Positions 49,122 to 61,076 of a stretch of DNA of 64,000 bases are shown one piece after another (position 1 is the first letter of the stretch; each line of letters begins with the position of its first letter). The translations under genes were made by a program, and so were the position numbers. Below the pieces are notes generated by a model that ran no database searches, was not told the origin of the DNA, and worked only from the letters and a program-made list of their open reading frames with translations. Origin of the DNA: Brevundimonas sp. (lineage in GTDB: Bacteria; Pseudomonadota; Alphaproteobacteria; Caulobacterales; Caulobacteraceae); assembly GCF_029945885.1 (NCBI RefSeq), contig NZ_JAQSDK010000035.1, positions 36,396-100,395 of the forward strand, written 5' to 3'.

Positions 49122-50831
49122 GTGACGTGTCTGCAGCCTGACCTCGCCGGAGAAGTTCCCTTGATCCACAGGACGCCGTCGACCGATTTCGTCGCCGAAA
49201 GGTCGACACAAGACCAGAATTCGGCCGGACCGGACGCTGCGGCCGAACTGTCGCTGGATATTGCCACCTTCTTCGACGTGTCGCTGGATATGTTGTGTAT
49301 TCGCGACCTGTCAGGCCATTTCGTCAAGCTGAACCAGGCCTGGGAAGCGGTGCTGGGCTACCCGCTGCACCAGCTGGAGGGGCGGCCGCTACTCCCGCTC
49401 ATCCATCCGGCGGATGTCGAGACGACCGCAGCCCATATGGCCCGGCTCGACGAGCAGGAGCCGGATGGCGCGGTCATCGACTTCGTTAATCGTTATCGTC
49501 ACGCCGACGGCAGCTATCGCCGGCTTGAGTGGCGGGCCCGTCGCTCCGGACAGCGGGTCTTTGCTGTGGCCCGCGATGTCACGGCCCGACAGGCGGTCGA
49601 GGACGAGATGGCCGCAGCGCGGGAGGCGGCCGAGGCGGCCAGCCTGGCCAAGAGCGAATTCCTGGCCAATATGAGCCACGAGATCCGCACGCCGCTGAAC
49701 GGGATTATCGGTATTGCCGCCGCGCTGGAGCGCACCGGCCTGACCGAGGGCCAGCGCGAAATGGTCGGGCTGATCGAACAGTCGGGCGTCACGCTGGAAC
49801 GGCTGGTTTCGGACATTCTGGACGTCTCCAAGGTCGAGGCCGGCCAGCTGGATATCGAAATCCACGAGATGGACCTGGTCACCGAGCTCGACATGATTGT
49901 CGATCTGGTGCGGGGACGGGCCGAGGCCAAGGGGCTGGAGTTCGTGGTCGAACGCGGTGAAACGGCCCGTGGTGACTTCCTTGGCGACAGCACCCGGATC
50001 AAGCAGATCCTGTGCAACCTGTTGTCCAATGCCGTTAAATTCACCGAGACCGGCCGGGTTCGCGTCGGAGTGGGCATCCAGGACGACCATCCGTGGGCCG
50101 GGACGGCGCTGCTGACGCTGGAGGTCGAGGATTCCGGCGTCGGCTTCGGTCCCGAATTCGCGGCCAGCATGTTCCAGCGCTTCAGCCAGGCCGACGGGAC
50201 CATTACCCGGCGCTTTGGCGGTACCGGACTGGGGCTGTCGATCTGCCGTTCGCTGGTCGAGTTGATGGGCGGCGATATCGAGGCCCGGTCAGAGCCCGGC
50301 AAGGGCAGTCTGTTCCGCGTGACCGTGCCGATGTCGCGCATTCGCTCGCTGGAAGACTACGACGCCCGCAAGGTCGAGGTTCAGGCCATGCCCGAGGCGG
50401 CAGAGTCGCTGCCGGTTACGTCTGATGGACCACGCGTGCTGCTGGCTGAGGACCATCCGGTCAACCAGCGCGTGGTGCAGCTGATCCTCGCCGGCCGGGT
50501 CTCCGCCCTGGTTACCGTCGGCAACGGGGCCGAGGCTGTTGCCGCCTTTGAACGCGAGACGTTCGATGTGGTGCTGATGGACATGCAGATGCCGGTGATG
50601 GACGGACTGGCGGCGACGCGAGCCATCCGGGCACTGGAACAGGCCGGTCCCGGGGTACCGCGCACCCCGCTGATCATGCTGAGCGCCAATGCCATGACCC
50701 GGCACCAGCAGGACTCGCTGGCGGCCGGGGCCGACATGCACCTGCCCAAGCCGATCACCGCCGCCCTGCTGCTCGAAGGTATCGACGCGGCCCTGGCCGC
50801 CGCGGCCATTCCGGCACGTGCGGCGGGCTGA
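49122..50831 (+). CDS. Hybrid sensor histidine kinase with PAS and receiver domains
   Basis: About 569 residues from GTG 49122; later starts are possible because the first 45 residues are poorly conserved. PAS domain about 48-158 ([21 protein letters not shown]). HisKA with His186 in [12 protein letters not shown], HATPase_c with N-box [10 protein letters not shown]1 EDSGVGFG and G2 GGTGLGLSI. The C-terminal receiver has phospho-acceptor Asp487 (VVLMDMQMP). No membrane helix, so a cytosolic sensor; signal unknown. No partner regulator adjacent. Confidence 0.92.
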   Translation: MTCLQPDLAGEVPLIHRTPSTDFVAERSTQDQNSAGPDAAAELSLDIATFFDVSLDMLCIRDLSGHFVKLNQAWEAVLGYPLHQLEGRPLLPLIHPADVETTAAHMARLDEQEPDGAVIDFVNRYRHADGSYRRLEWRARRSGQRVFAVARDVTARQAVEDEMAAAREAAEAASLAKSEFLANMSHEIRTPLNGIIGIAAALERTGLTEGQREMVGLIEQSGVTLERLVSDILDVSKVEAGQLDIEIHEMDLVTELDMIVDLVRGRAEAKGLEFVVERGETARGDFLGDSTRIKQILCNLLSNAVKFTETGRVRVGVGIQDDHPWAGTALLTLEVEDSGVGFGPEFAASMFQRFSQADGTITRRFGGTGLGLSICRSLVELMGGDIEARSEPGKGSLFRVTVPMSRIRSLEDYDARKVEVQAMPEAAESLPVTSDGPRVLLAEDHPVNQRVVQLILAGRVSALVTVGNGAEAVAAFERETFDVVLMDMQMPVMDGLAATRAIRALEQAGPGVPRTPLIMLSANAMTRHQQDSLAAGADMHLPKPITAALLLEGIDAALAAAAIPARAAG

Positions 50832-50859
50832 CGGCCGGAGCGTCCCCGCTTCCCGGGTC

Positions 50860-52056
50860 TCAGTCGCGCTTGTCGCTGTCGGCGGCATCCCCGTCATCCG
50901 AGCCGAAGGGCCAGGATAGATACTCAGCCAGACCCTGGGGCGGCGTGGTGGCGGCAATCCAGACGTCAGGATCCGCCGCGCTTTCGACCGCGGCGTCGAA
51001 GGTGGCCCGCATGGCGGTGGTGTCGAAGCTGAGCCCGTTGCCCACTTCGGACGACGCCGGTACCGAGGCCACGTCCAGCGGCAGGCCGGCCCCGGCGCAG
51101 AAGGCCGCGGCGGCGCTGATGGCCTGACGGTAGGAAAACCGCAGCATGGTGTCGAAGCTTCGGATCGCCACCGAGGCGGCATTGTCCGGGGTCGACAGCG
51201 ATCCCGGGGCCAGCACCATGTTGACGATGATATGGACGCGGCCGCCGCGCAGCCGCCGCCCGACCTGTTTCCAGCGCAGCAGCGCGTCCGGGAGGACGAA
51301 CAGGGGTGTGGCCACCCCGCCGTCGACATGCATTTCGTGGTAGATTTCACCGCCGCTCTCGCAGGCGATCAGCCGGGGCGGGAACAGACCCGGCAGGCTG
51401 GCCGAAGCGGCCAGCACCGTTCGAAACAGCGCCAGGGCGGCCTCGCCCTTGCCCTCGGTCTGGCCCTGGGTGGCGATGGCCCCCAGGTCCCAGATACTGG
51501 CCTGCTGGCGATCGAGGTCGGTGGTGCCGACGAACAGCCGGCGTCCCTCGTCATGGGCAGCGGCCACGGCCTTCAGCACAGCGGCGTCGATGAAGGGTTC
51601 GATCAACCCGTCCAGGGCCGCGACCGGATACAGGCCGGCGCGGCGGCCGGGGATCAGCCCCAACAGGCCCAGTCGGCGCTGGGCCAGGCCGCCGGTGAAG
51701 GCGCGGGTCAGTCGTTCGTCCCAGTCGGGGCCGAGGAAGGCGAAGGGGGCTATCAGCGCGCCGGTGCTGATGCCGGTGACCACGGCGAAGGCGGGCCGCC
51801 GCCCGACCCGGGTCAAGCCGACCAGTAGTCCGGCCCCGAAGGCCCCGCCGGCGGCCCCGCCCGACACGGCCAGGATATTGATCGGGTCGCGCGCCCACGG
51901 CATCCGCGGCGGGGCAATGCGATCAGCCGCCGAGGTCAGGGCGTCATGGGCCTGGGACTCGGTCAGCCGAACGTTGTGGAAGCCGACAGGGTCCCCGCGC
52001 TCCGCCGGAGGGGGGGAGTCGGACGAGCGGGGGCGGGTCGGGCAGGAGGCGGACAT
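50860..52056 (-). CDS. Patatin-like phospholipase
   Basis: 398 residues from ATG 52056; the first 50 residues are variable and a later start is possible. Oxyanion motif SGGAAGGAFGAG, nucleophile elbow GISTGA with the catalytic Ser, and the dyad Asp in HVDGGVATPLF. It should hydrolyse acyl esters of phospholipids. No lipid operon partner is adjacent; the next gene upstream is on the other strand. Confidence 0.88.
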   Translation of the reverse strand: MSASCPTRPRSSDSPPPAERGDPVGFHNVRLTESQAHDALTSAADRIAPPRMPWARDPINILAVSGGAAGGAFGAGLLVGLTRVGRRPAFAVVTGISTGALIAPFAFLGPDWDERLTRAFTGGLAQRRLGLLGLIPGRRAGLYPVAALDGLIEPFIDAAVLKAVAAAHDEGRRLFVGTTDLDRQQASIWDLGAIATQGQTEGKGEAALALFRTVLAASASLPGLFPPRLIACESGGEIYHEMHVDGGVATPLFVLPDALLRWKQVGRRLRGGRVHIIVNMVLAPGSLSTPDNAASVAIRSFDTMLRFSYRQAISAAAAFCAGAGLPLDVASVPASSEVGNGLSFDTTAMRATFDAAVESAADPDVWIAATTPPQGLAEYLSWPFGSDDGDAADSDKRD

Positions 52057-52170
52057 CCGGCAGTCATGCCCCGGCCGGGGCGGGACGGAAAGGGGGCAGA
52101 GCGTCAGGATGCCCGGCAGTGGATCGGCGGATGCGGGGCGCGTCCGGTTCCGATCCACCGCCGGGCGGGA

Positions 52171-52728
52171 TCAGGCCGCCGGGTCGGGCTTGATCAGCAG
52201 GGCGTCGATCGGCTGGATCACACCGTTCTTGGCCAACTCTTCACTGCCGGTCAGGTGAGCGCTGGCTCCGTCCGGGGCCGTGACGACGATGGTGTCGCCA
52301 TCGCGCGTGAAGCTCAGCAGGGTGTCGGCCATGGTGCGCATCTGGACAGTACCGGTGCCATCGGAGTCGATGGCGGCACCGATATCGGCCCGGGTCAGGG
52401 CTCCGGGCACGATATGGGCCCGCAGCAGGGCCGCCGCCGGGGCGCGCATCGCCTCGGTGGTGAAGTCGGAGTCGCTGCCGGTCGACGTAAAGGCGGCGTC
52501 AGAGGGCGCGAACACCGTATAGGGACCCGTGCCCTCGAGCACTTCAGTCAGGCCGGCATTGGTCAGCACCTGCTCGAGGGTGCCGAAGGCCTCGTCGCCC
52601 TTGAGTGTGGCGGCCAGGGTCTGCGACGAGGGTTCGGTGGCACCGTCGGACTTGCCGTCGTCGCCTCCGCAGGCGGCCAGGGTCAGGACCGCAAGGGGGG
52701 CTAGCGCCCAGCGCATATGGCGTTTCAT
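52171..52728 (-). CDS. Fasciclin-domain lipoprotein
   Basis: 185 residues. Lipobox LTLAAC near residue 20, then one FAS1 domain: LEQVLTNAGLTEVLEGTGPY, TVFAPSDAAF, LLRAHIVPGAL and the closing VIQPIDALLI. FAS1 proteins act in cell-surface adhesion or matrix interaction. Stands alone; 23 bp from the next gene on the same strand. Confidence 0.9.
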   Translation of the reverse strand: MKRHMRWALAPLAVLTLAACGGDDGKSDGATEPSSQTLAATLKGDEAFGTLEQVLTNAGLTEVLEGTGPYTVFAPSDAAFTSTGSDSDFTTEAMRAPAAALLRAHIVPGALTRADIGAAIDSDGTGTVQMRTMADTLLSFTRDGDTIVVTAPDGASAHLTGSEELAKNGVIQPIDALLIKPDPAA

Positions 52729-52751
52729 TGTTGACGTCTCCGGTCGCGGGA

Positions 52752-53678
52752 TCAGGTGAGAAGCTGGATTGCGGCCTGGATCAGGCGGGTCTTGGGGTCG
52801 ACCTGATAGACGTAACCGTCGTTGTAGCGGTACTGGCTGGCGGCTGTGTCCGCGTACTGGCCCCGGTACGCATAGGGCACATTGTACGCGTCATAGCCGG
52901 CCGGCATCGGCTGGCCGACGGTGGGGCTCTGGCCTGTCAGCAGGGCAACGACCTGGGTGATGGCCTGGGTCTTGGGATCCATGGAGTAGACGGTACCGTC
53001 GGCATAACGATAGTCGTTGCGGTCGTTCAGACCGTAGTAGCCGGCCAGGTAGCTGGGCACGGGCTGGTAGTCGTACTGGGCCGGCCACGGATTGCCGCGG
53101 GACAGGGCACCACCCAGCACTGGCATATAGCCCAGCAGCGATCCCTGATTGTTCCGGCGATACAGATAGCCGTCCTCATAGCGGTAGGTGAAATCGTCGT
53201 TGTGCGGATTCCACAGCGAGTCGAAGCGGGCCCGGGTGGTCATCCGGCGGGCCTGGCCCGGCGGCAGGCAGCCATTGTCCTTGCGGGCCAGCCCGGGAGG
53301 GCAGCCGTTGATCAGGCCACGATTGCGCTCGTGGCGCAGCAGGACGACGGGCCGTCCGTCCTCATTGGAAATCACGGCCCGGCGGTCGTCACGGCGCTCC
53401 GTGCGGCGCTCGTTGCGGTCACGATCATTCTTGCGATCCTGGCGGTCCTCACGGCGCGCCTCGACGCGGATGTTCCGGTTGTCATCACGGCGCTCGGCCT
53501 GACGTTCGTTACGGTCATCGCCGCGATCGCTGCGGTCCTGATGGCCGCGTTCGGAGCCGCGGTCGCCCTTGTCGTGACCGCCATTGCCATTGCCATGGCC
53601 GTTGTTCTGGGCGGTGGCGACCTGGGGCAGACCCAGGGTCAGGACGAGCGCGGTGGCAAGGGGGAGAAGCCTGTTCAT
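52752..53678 (-). CDS. Exported Arg/Asp-rich protein with three YRY-DG repeats
   Basis: 308 residues from ATG 53678. A signal peptide (LVLTLGLPQVATAQ) precedes a highly charged segment (residues 22-100, Arg/Asp/Asn-rich). The C-terminal part has a Cys-containing segment (GCPPGLARKDNGCLPPGQA) and three copies of a motif like YRYEDGYLYRR, YRYADGTVYSMDPKTQAI and YRYNDGYVYQVDPKTRLI. Charged segments of this kind occur in RcnB-type periplasmic proteins. No family firmly recognised. Confidence 0.7.
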   Translation of the reverse strand: MNRLLPLATALVLTLGLPQVATAQNNGHGNGNGGHDKGDRGSERGHQDRSDRGDDRNERQAERRDDNRNIRVEARREDRQDRKNDRDRNERRTERRDDRRAVISNEDGRPVVLLRHERNRGLINGCPPGLARKDNGCLPPGQARRMTTRARFDSLWNPHNDDFTYRYEDGYLYRRNNQGSLLGYMPVLGGALSRGNPWPAQYDYQPVPSYLAGYYGLNDRNDYRYADGTVYSMDPKTQAITQVVALLTGQSPTVGQPMPAGYDAYNVPYAYRGQYADTAASQYRYNDGYVYQVDPKTRLIQAAIQLLT

Positions 53679-53770
53679 TCGGGACTCACTGGGGACCATC
53701 GACTACTCAATCGATCAGAGACCCAACGACCTCGCGGCCCAGGCAGTTCCGGATTTGCCGGCTCAGACGG

Positions 53771-55765
<1,995 letters not shown>

Positions 55766-55955
55766 GCGTATGCCCGAAGCGCGTCCTGAACTGAATGTGA
55801 TCTGTGCGTGAAGCGACCGCCCCGATTAGGCCGCGATCACTTGGGAGTAAACAAGGGTGGGGTGTTCGCCTCTTCAGGGTTCGGGGTTGGCAACCCGGTC
55901 CCGGATCGGCTTTAACTCCCCTACCTTCCCGTGACGGTTCCTGGAGTCCAGATTG

Positions 55956-57437
55956 ATGCAACGCCTACTCACCGCCTCGACCGCCGGTCTAGCGCTCGCT
56001 GTCTGCGCCGGTGCCGCCTCGGCCCAGGACTTCCGTGCCCTGGCTCGCCAGGACCTGGCCGCCGCCCATGACGCCCTGCGCGACAATCACCCCGCCGCCG
56101 TGCTGCCGGGTGCCGCCAGTGAGGATTTCCGTAGCTGGCTGGACGCCGGGCTCGCTGATGCCGTGGCCAAGGCCGGACAGGTCAACAGCGGCGACAGCCA
56201 CGCCTATCTGATGCGCTATTATGCGGCCGGCTTCCGCGACTCCAATATTGAAATCACCCCGACCTTTGAGGGCATGGGCCCCTATTTCGTGACCGGCTGG
56301 CCCGGATTCGCTACCGGCTGGCGCAACGGTGCCTATGAGGTGACCTATGTGCAGCCGGGCGTGCGCAATCTGCCGCCGGTCGGAGCCGTGCTGGTCGACT
56401 GCCTGGGCAACACCGCCGAGCAGATCGCCCAGGAGCGTCTGGACCGGTGGGAAGGCGACCTGACCACCGAGGCCGGACGCGTGCGTAGCGCCCCCTATCT
56501 GCTGTGGAACCGCAACAACCTCTGGACCGGCGGCGTACCGGCCCTGTGCAATTTCAAGGTCGGTAACCGCCGTCCGCGCGAATACCGCCTGCTGCCCCAG
56601 CCGCTGGACGCCGCCACCATCGAGACGGCCTACCGCGCCACGGTCTATATGCCGGGTGCCACGCCGCTGGCGGTTGAACAGGTCAACGGCCGTCCGTGGG
56701 TCCATGTCCATTCCTTCGCCGACAGCGCCGGCTGGGATGCGTTCAATGCCCAGATCGAGGGCGACATCGCCTCGCTGCGCGGCCCCCAGGGCTTCGTGCT
56801 GGATCTGCGTGGAGCCTCGGGCCAGTCGTATCGTTCAACCACCCGCGGCTATGGCCTGGCCAACCGCATCTGGACCCCCGAATTCACCGTCAGCCGCCAG
56901 CCGGCGGCCGGAGAGATCACCTATCGCGCCACCGCCGGCAACCGTCAGTGGTTCGTCGAGACCCTGGCCCGGATGGAAGCCGATCCGCGCTTCGTCCAGG
57001 AAAGCGGCCCGGTGATCGAGGAAACGCGGGCCATCATCGCGGCCTTCGATGCCGCGCTTGAGGCGGACCAGCCGCTGTTCACCCTGGCCGGCCGTTCGGC
57101 TGTTCAGGATACGGGGGCTGCAAACCCGGTCCAGGGCCAGGTCGTGGTTCTGGTCGACAGCGGTTGCTCGGGCGGCTGCCTGGACACGCTGGACCTGCTG
57201 ACCCGCCTGCCGAACGTGCGGCTGGTCGGGGCGACAACGGCCACTGACTCGATCTTCATCGAGCGGACCAATGCGCGGCTGCCGTCGAACTATTCGGACC
57301 TGAGCTATGGCCACAAGGCCTGGACCTCGCGTCAGCGCCCCAGCCACCAGCCCTTCACCCCGGCGACGGGCCTGACCTTCACCGGCAATCCGACGGACGA
57401 GGCTGCCGTGCGGACCTGGGTCGGGACGTTGTTCTAG
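55956..57437 (+). CDS. Secreted S41-like peptidase
   Basis: 493 residues from ATG 55956 (a TTG lies just upstream). Signal peptide ALAVCAGAASAQ. An N-terminal helical cap and PDZ-less middle are followed by the S41 protease core: HSFADSAGWDAFNAQIEGDI, GFVLDLRGASGQS, and QVVVLVDSGCSGGCLDTLDLL, with the nucleophile Ser between two Cys. Family is tail-specific/C-terminal processing. Role unknown, probably periplasmic. No operon partners. Confidence 0.8.
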   Translation: MQRLLTASTAGLALAVCAGAASAQDFRALARQDLAAAHDALRDNHPAAVLPGAASEDFRSWLDAGLADAVAKAGQVNSGDSHAYLMRYYAAGFRDSNIEITPTFEGMGPYFVTGWPGFATGWRNGAYEVTYVQPGVRNLPPVGAVLVDCLGNTAEQIAQERLDRWEGDLTTEAGRVRSAPYLLWNRNNLWTGGVPALCNFKVGNRRPREYRLLPQPLDAATIETAYRATVYMPGATPLAVEQVNGRPWVHVHSFADSAGWDAFNAQIEGDIASLRGPQGFVLDLRGASGQSYRSTTRGYGLANRIWTPEFTVSRQPAAGEITYRATAGNRQWFVETLARMEADPRFVQESGPVIEETRAIIAAFDAALEADQPLFTLAGRSAVQDTGAANPVQGQVVVLVDSGCSGGCLDTLDLLTRLPNVRLVGATTATDSIFIERTNARLPSNYSDLSYGHKAWTSRQRPSHQPFTPATGLTFTGNPTDEAAVRTWVGTLF

Positions 57438-57440
57438 GGC

Positions 57441-57508
57441 GCTAACGCGCTTCGCGCTGCTTGAGCGCTCTCTCTGTCGCGCTATCGCGCTTCGCGCTGC
57501 TTGAGCGC
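57441..57508. repeat. Two 28-bp GC-rich palindromic repeats, 40-bp period
   Basis: GCTAACGCGCTTCGCGCTGC plus TTGAGCGC at 57441-57468 recurs at 57481-57508 with one base change (A to T). Each contains GCGCTTCGCGC-type self-complementary stretches and can fold into hairpins. They lie between the S41-like gene and msrB. They look like a dispersed REP-type element; no third copy was noticed. Confidence 0.75.
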
Positions 57509-57574
57509 GGTGGGAAACGGAAAGTCGGGCCGGATGGGGTGGAAGCCCTGTCCGGCCCTTCCCATATGTGGGCC

Positions 57575-58069
57575 ATGACCCAGACCCCCACTGCCACCGC
57601 TTCGTCCCGTTCTGCCTCCGGTTTCGACCTGACGCCGCCCGACGGGGCTGAGCGTGCCCGCCTGGAGGCCGATCTGTCGCCCGAGGAGAAGCGGGTCCTG
57701 CTGGCTCACGGCACCGAGGCCCCGTTCTGCGGCACCCTGCTGGGCGAGAAGCGGGCCGGGCTGTTCTGTTGTCGGGAATGCGGCCTGCCGCTGTTCCGGA
57801 CCGGCAGCAAGTTCGAGAGCGGCACCGGCTGGCCCAGTTTCGCTGAACCGGCCGACCCCGGCCATGTCCGGGCGGTGCAGGACACAGCCTATGGCATGGT
57901 CCGGACCGAGACTCGCTGTGCCCGCTGCGACAGTCACCAGGGCCATGTGTTTCCGGACGGACCGCCGCCGACGGGGGATCGCTATTGTATCAACTCGGTG
58001 GCCCTGACCTTCGTCGCCACAGGCGAGCCCCTGCCGGATCCGCTGGGACGCGGCGACGGTATCGCCTGA
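57575..58069 (+). CDS. msrB: Peptide methionine (R)-S-oxide reductase MsrB
   Basis: 164 residues from ATG 57575. SelR domain: GLFCCRECGLPLF (zinc Cys pair 1), FESGTGWPSFAEP, CARCDSHQGHVFPDGPPPTG (zinc pair 2) and catalytic Cys in RYCINSVAL. It reduces methionine-R-sulfoxide in proteins. Cytosolic form, no signal. Confidence 0.94.
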   Translation: MTQTPTATASSRSASGFDLTPPDGAERARLEADLSPEEKRVLLAHGTEAPFCGTLLGEKRAGLFCCRECGLPLFRTGSKFESGTGWPSFAEPADPGHVRAVQDTAYGMVRTETRCARCDSHQGHVFPDGPPPTGDRYCINSVALTFVATGEPLPDPLGRGDGIA

Positions 58070-58120
58070 CCTTGGCCGCAATCGGGGCTAGGATGGTCCT
58101 CGTATCCGGGAGTATCGCCT

Positions 58121-58717
58121 ATGTTGACGGTCAGCCTTCTCACCGCCGTCGCCCTGCTCGCAGGCGGTGACCCCGACGGCGTCGTGGCGACCGCCCCGGC
58201 CACGGCGGTCCAGCTGGACGCCACGGACATGCCCGAGGCCGCATCGCCCGCCGCCGCGGCCCAGGCTTCGGCCCCGCATGGCCTGACAACCGACCAGCAG
58301 ATCGCGCGCTGGGTCGACGACCGCTCGCCCGAGACCCTGCCGTTTGCGAACGGGATCACCTCCCGGCCGGTCGATGACCGCCAGATGCACAGCCAGGTCA
58401 GCGTCGGCATCGGGACCGGCGGTTATCGCGACTATGGCGTCGCCGTCTCTTTGCCCCTGGGCGACACCGGGCGGCTGAACCTCAGCTATCGGCAGGTCGA
58501 GAACGGCTATCCCGTCTATGGCTACGGCAACGGCTATGCGCCTGCCTATGGCTACGGCATGGGTTACGGGTACGCGGCCCCCTATGCCGGCGAGACAGGC
58601 TATGCTCTGCCGTCTCCCGGGATCGACGGTGCGGCGGAAGTCGGGACGCCGGACCGGCGTGTGGCGACTCCGCCGTGGCGACAGCTCGACTATTCAGCAC
58701 GCCCGCACCGGGACTGA
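58121..58717 (+). CDS. Hypothetical exported protein with Tyr/Gly-rich segment
   Basis: 198 residues with a short hydrophobic start (LTVSLLTAVALLAGG). The middle has a possible ordered segment (GLTTDQQIARWVDDRSPE and SVGIGTGGYRDYGVAVSLPL), followed by Tyr/Gly repeats (YGYGNGYAPAYGYGMGYGYA). Such low-complexity segments are common in envelope proteins. Function unknown. Confidence 0.68.
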   Translation: MLTVSLLTAVALLAGGDPDGVVATAPATAVQLDATDMPEAASPAAAAQASAPHGLTTDQQIARWVDDRSPETLPFANGITSRPVDDRQMHSQVSVGIGTGGYRDYGVAVSLPLGDTGRLNLSYRQVENGYPVYGYGNGYAPAYGYGMGYGYAAPYAGETGYALPSPGIDGAAEVGTPDRRVATPPWRQLDYSARPHRD

Positions 58718-58735
58718 CCCGGACACCGGGCATGA

Positions 58736-58754
58736 AAAAGGGCCACGCCCTTTT
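58736..58754. terminator. Bidirectional terminator
   Basis: AAAAGGGC-CAC-GCCCTTTT is a perfect 8-bp stem with a U-run on either strand, between convergent genes ending at 58717 (+) and 58812 (-). A second GC stem (GGCCCGCCC-CGAA-GGGCGGGCC) lies at 58784-58805. Confidence 0.88.
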
Positions 58755-58811
58755 GAGGCGCAGCCCTGATTGCAGACCCGTCAGGCCCGCCCCGAAGGGC
58801 GGGCCGACCGA

Positions 58812-59165
58812 TCAATCGGCGGTGTAGCGGTATTCGCTGACGCGGCAGACGTTGATGCGATAGCGCTCAAGCACGTCACCGTCAGCGAAGCGGGCGCGGA
58901 AATCATAGACGCAGGCACCCGAGCCGTCGTCGATGTTGATCCGGACGGCCGCGCCGTTGGGCAGGACATCCGCGCCGAGGATGTCTTCCTGCCAGTCTTC
59001 CTCACCGGCGCTGGAGGCCCAGAAATGGGTCATGGTCACGCCGGTCGCATTGGTGACTCGGACGTGACGGTCCTGGCCGTCGTCGGACTGGAAGGCCATG
59101 GAGCCCAGGGCGACAGCCGAAACAGCAGCGGCCATGAAGGCGCGGCGAGCAAATGTTTTGAACAT
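58812..59165 (-). CDS. Hypothetical small exported protein
   Basis: 117 residues from ATG 59165. A basic start and hydrophobic core (RRAFMAAAVSAVALGSMAF) form a signal. The mature part has a single beta-rich domain with two Cys (GACVYDFRARF; YRINVCRVSEY). It carries the tRNA-proximal promoter region of the minus strand and stands alone. No known family. Confidence 0.72.
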   Translation of the reverse strand: MFKTFARRAFMAAAVSAVALGSMAFQSDDGQDRHVRVTNATGVTMTHFWASSAGEEDWQEDILGADVLPNGAAVRINIDDGSGACVYDFRARFADGDVLERYRINVCRVSEYRYTAD

Positions 59166-59356
59166 CTTGTTATCCTGAAAAAAAATGCGCCCCCTGCGCA
59201 GAGTTCCAAACTTACCATTGTTCTTTGAAGGGTGTCGATTCATTGAAGAGTTTAATGGCTACGCTTTCCCGGAGGCTTTGCCGGGCGGACGAACCGCAGG
59301 CCCTGAAACGCCAAACGGGGCCTGACACGAATGTCAGGCCCCGCCAGGATCTCAGA

Positions 59357-59431
<75 letters not shown>

Positions 59432-59522
59432 GAAATCTGAGGAAGCGGCCGTATAGCCAAACCACTCCCGGGGGGGAAGCCCTCTTTTCCAAGGCTTGAA
59501 CAAAAGTTTCGCCGGGTCTCTG

Positions 59523-59687
59523 ATGGCGGCCATGTCGAAACCGCCGCTGCCGCCTGCTGAAACCCCCGCTCCGCCGCCTTCAGCGGCGCTGACGGCGCGG
59601 AACGCGCGCCTGGCCGCGGCGTTGCGGGACAATCTGCGCCGACGCAAGGCGGCCGCGCCACCCCGACCCGTCAAGGACCGGAACTGA
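59523..59687 (+). CDS. Small basic hypothetical protein upstream of murA
   Basis: 54 residues from ATG 59523 (a second ATG at 59532). Pro-rich N-terminus, then helix ALTARNARLAAALRDNLRRR with a basic end. Similar short proteins precede murA in other Caulobacterales. Function unknown. Confidence 0.55.
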   Translation: MAAMSKPPLPPAETPAPPPSAALTARNARLAAALRDNLRRRKAAAPPRPVKDRN

Positions 59688-59786
59688 AAGTCATCGTCCG
59701 CGGCGCACGAGGACTTTCGCTCTGACCGGCCTCCGGGCTAGATAGCCACCCCCCGGCGCCCCCGCGGCGGGCGCTTCAAGGACCAA

Positions 59787-61076
59787 ATGGACAGTATTGC
59801 CATCCAGGGCGGCAGCCAGCTGAACGGGACCATCCCCATCAGCGGTGCCAAGAATTCAGCCATCAAGCTGATGGCCGCGTCGATCCTGACCGACCAGCCC
59901 CTGCTGCTGACCAATATGCCGCGTCTGGCGGACACCAAATTCCTCGGGCGGTTGCTGCGCGAGTTCGGCATCGAGGTCACTGAGCGTGACGGTGCCGAGG
60001 GGCAGGAGACCCTGTTCCACGCCCGCGAGATCACCTCGACCTTCGCCCCCTATGATCTGGTCCGCCAGATGCGGGCCTCGTTCAATGTGCTGGGTCCGTT
60101 GCTGGCCCGCACCGGCCAGGCCAAGGTCTCGCTTCCCGGGGGCTGCACCATCGGCGCGCGTCCGGTCGACCTGCACCTTCAGGCGCTGACCGCCCTCGGT
60201 GCGGAGATCGAGCTGGAGGAGGGCTATGTCACCGCCACCGCTCCCAATGGCCTGATCGGGGCCGAGATCGAGTTTCCGTTCGTTTCGGTCGGGGCGACCG
60301 AGCACGCCCTGCTGGCCGCCGTTCTGGCCAAGGGCACGACCGTATTGCGCCGCGCCGCGCGCGAGCCGGAGATTGGCGACCTGGCCCACTGTCTGGTGGC
60401 CATGGGGGCGAAGATCGAGGGGATCGACACGGATGTCCTGACCATCACCGGTGTGACCTCGCTGGGCGGCACCACCTGGTCGGTGATCCCCGACCGGATC
60501 GAGATGGGCAGCTATGCCGTCGCCGCCGCCATGGCCGGGGGCGAGGTGCGGCTGACGCGCTCGCGTCCGGGCCTGATCGACGCCCTGACCGACCGGCTGA
60601 TCGAGGCCGGGGTCGAGGTGATCCCGACCGACGACGGCGTCATCGTCCGGCGCGACCCGGCCGTGCGGTTGAAGGCGGTCAATGTCACGACCGAGGTCTA
60701 TCCCGGCTTCGCCACGGATCTGCAGGCCCAGTTCATGGCCTTGATGACCCTGGCTGAGGGCGAAAGCATCATCCACGAGAACATCTTCGAGAACCGCTTC
60801 ATGCATGCGCCGGAGCTGATGCGGCTGGGGGCCGAGATCTCGGTCCATGCCGGCGAGGCCCGGGTCACGGGCGTCGAGGCGCTGCACGGGGCCCCGGTGA
60901 TGGCCACCGACCTGCGCGCCTCGGTCTGTCTGGTCATCGCCGGGCTGGCGGCCGAGGGGGAGACGACGATCGGCCGAGTCTACCATCTGGACCGCGGATT
61001 CGAACGGCTGGAAGAGAAGCTGAGCGCCTGCGGGGCCGACATCCGCCGGATCGGAGGGGGCGGCCATGAACACTGA
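59787..61076 (+). CDS. murA: UDP-N-acetylglucosamine 1-carboxyvinyltransferase MurA
   Basis: 429 residues. [17 protein letters not shown] carries the catalytic Lys, [18 protein letters not shown] carries the active-site Cys, and [15 protein letters not shown] and [16 protein letters not shown] are conserved. First committed step of peptidoglycan precursor synthesis: transfer of enolpyruvate from PEP to UDP-GlcNAc. The Cys suggests fosfomycin sensitivity. Overlaps the next gene by 11 bp. Confidence 0.97.
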   Translation: MDSIAIQGGSQLNGTIPISGAKNSAIKLMAASILTDQPLLLTNMPRLADTKFLGRLLREFGIEVTERDGAEGQETLFHAREITSTFAPYDLVRQMRASFNVLGPLLARTGQAKVSLPGGCTIGARPVDLHLQALTALGAEIELEEGYVTATAPNGLIGAEIEFPFVSVGATEHALLAAVLAKGTTVLRRAAREPEIGDLAHCLVAMGAKIEGIDTDVLTITGVTSLGGTTWSVIPDRIEMGSYAVAAAMAGGEVRLTRSRPGLIDALTDRLIEAGVEVIPTDDGVIVRRDPAVRLKAVNVTTEVYPGFATDLQAQFMALMTLAEGESIIHENIFENRFMHAPELMRLGAEISVHAGEARVTGVEALHGAPVMATDLRASVCLVIAGLAAEGETTIGRVYHLDRGFERLEEKLSACGADIRRIGGGGHEH

